A program made the position numbers and the translations under genes. From positions 1-5,788 of the forward strand of contig JAIRTK010000407.1 of assembly GCA_031254955.1 (NCBI GenBank): a DNA stretch of 5,788 nt, read 5' to 3'. This DNA comes from Opitutaceae bacterium. Its GTDB lineage: Bacteria; Verrucomicrobiota; Verrucomicrobiia; Opitutales; Opitutaceae. The first letter of the stretch is position 1, and each line of letters begins with the position of its first letter. A model generated the notes under the pieces. It saw only the letters and a program-made list of their open reading frames with translations, was not told the DNA's origin and searched no databases. This document shows, one piece after another, positions 5,159 through 5,788 of this stretch.

Positions 5159-5222
5159 AAAAAAACCGCCGAAGCCGCCCCTATAAAAACACCTTGAGCG
5201 GATTTGGCCGATACGCCCCGCG

Positions 5223-5546
5223 TTATTCCAAGGAAAAACTCGCCGTCACCGTGATGGTGATGGTTTTTTCCAGCGACGAAGTATCGTTGTTGCCCTCCCA
5301 ACTGGTCGCGGAGGAATAGCGCGGATTGATTTGGACAACCCCCATGCGCGCGGGGCGCAACGCCTTGATTTTGCGCCCCCCCTGCGACGCGATTTGCTCG
5401 GCGCGCGTGCGCGCGTCCTTTGTCGCCTCGCCCATCATTTCAATCTTCGCCTCTCCCGCCTTGGTGTAGATAAATTGGATGCCGGACGTTTGCAGCACGA
5501 TCCCCTGATCAATCAGATTCCCCGCTCTTTTCGATGAGACAGCAAA
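5223..5546 (-). pseudogene. SIMPL-domain (DUF541) protein, C-terminal remnant
   Basis: This minus-strand reading frame encodes the end of a SIMPL/DUF541 protein, a family of usually exported or membrane-anchored proteins of poorly known function. Recognisable features are an LIDQGIVL segment, a YTK segment, then an alpha-helical stretch (IEMMGEATKDARTRAEQIA), RPARMGVVQINPRYS, and the closing DTSSLEKTITITVTASFSLE strand, which matches the family's usual C-terminus. The N-terminal half, including any signal peptide, is absent. Upstream the frame leaves SIMPL-like sequence at about 5546, enters the inverted-repeat element, and hits an in-frame TGA at 5583-5585. The only starts in between are non-ATG codons within the repeat (a TTG at 5564). 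I therefore call it a 5'-truncated or insertion-disrupted gene. If translated at all, it would make a leaderless fragment. The stop is TAA at 5223-5225, 64 bp from the end of the convergent Ldh2-family gene. Confidence 0.8.
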
Positions 5547-5785
5547 GCGCCGGAGGGGCGACAAGCGCGGCCTGACACAAGGTCAGGCCCTACGGGTGTG
5601 CGGGTGCAACGGCGGCTCGTGTTTCCAGCCCCGGAAGGGCGGCAGCGGCGTCCGCCTGCTTGTTTGCCCCTCGCCGCATTCCATGCTGCCGCCCCTTCAG
5701 GGCTTGGGTTCAAACCCACCGCAAACCGTGGGTTCCTCGCTGCGCTCGTCACCCACAGCTAAGGGCTTGTCGCCCCTCCGGGGCT
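5546..5785. repeat. Composite inverted-repeat element with nested hairpins
   Basis: The block is bounded by near-perfect 21-bp inverted repeats: 5546-5566 pairs with 5765-5785 at 20 of 21 positions. Nested inside are a 20-bp inverted repeat pairing 5627-5646 with 5685-5704 (17 of 20), a hairpin GGCCTGAC/GTCAGGCC at 5569-5576 and 5582-5589, TGGGTT/AACCCA at 5705-5710 and 5713-5718, GTGGGT/ACCCAC at 5728-5733 and 5751-5756, and GCCCC/GGGGC at 5772-5784. No open frame looks real and there is no transposase. It resembles mosaic intergenic repeats common in Verrucomicrobiota and Planctomycetota genomes, perhaps a non-autonomous element moved by an enzyme encoded elsewhere. It may continue past the window edge. 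Confidence 0.75.
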
Positions 5786-5788
5786 GGA

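Noticed and set aside
5159..5222. Bidirectional terminator between the convergent Ldh2-family gene and SIMPL remnant
   Set aside because: No stem longer than a few base pairs followed by a T-run could be found on either strand in these 64 bp.
5513..5752. Minus-strand open frame of 79 codons within the inverted-repeat block
   Set aside because: It consists almost entirely of the palindromic element, has no domain, and overlaps the SIMPL frame in another phase.

Overview
This is a GC-rich window with four intact oxidoreductase genes in a divergent two-by-two layout, one broken gene at the right edge, and an unusually large amount of repetitive, structured DNA in the spacers. High G+C, genes without visible Shine-Dalgarno sequences, and a right-end block of paired GC-rich inverted repeats of a kind I associate with Verrucomicrobiota and Planctomycetota together suggest a Verrucomicrobiota-like organism, perhaps Opitutales. 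That placement is inference; no rRNA or marker gene is present.

Left half, minus strand: a GlcD/Dld-type FAD-linked 2-hydroxyacid oxidase or dehydrogenase (1032-2477) is followed after 102 bp by a classical short-chain dehydrogenase (SDR, 147-929). Right half, plus strand: a D-isomer-specific 2-hydroxyacid dehydrogenase of the phosphoglycerate dehydrogenase superfamily (2919-3881) is followed after 176 bp by an Ldh2-family malate/L-lactate-type dehydrogenase (4058-5158). The two pairs diverge from a 441-bp spacer (2478-2918). It holds four different tandem-repeat families and a perfect 15-bp dyad (2826-2840) that is a candidate operator.

Three of the four enzymes belong to families that interconvert 2-hydroxyacids and 2-oxoacids, each with a different fold and electron acceptor: FAD with a downstream acceptor, a Rossmann-fold NAD enzyme, and the Ldh2 NAD(P) fold. 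The SDR could act on a related alcohol or carbonyl compound. A plausible but unproven reading is a small hydroxyacid module in which the two plus-strand dehydrogenases, probably of opposite stereospecificity, exchange enantiomers through a shared 2-oxoacid, as the unrelated enzymes SlcC and ComC do for sulfolactate. No transporter, regulator or lyase that would name the substrate lies in the window.

Right end: a minus-strand SIMPL-domain (DUF541) gene keeps only its C-terminal half (5223-5546). Its reading frame runs straight into a composite inverted-repeat element (5546-5785) and meets a stop codon inside it, so the gene looks disrupted or 5'-truncated by the repeat. The spacer between the two plus-strand genes holds a helically phased 10-bp AT-rich palindromic array (3907-3952) and a 24-triplet CCN-like tract (3960-4031). 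No CRISPR array, tRNA, rRNA or transposase gene was seen.
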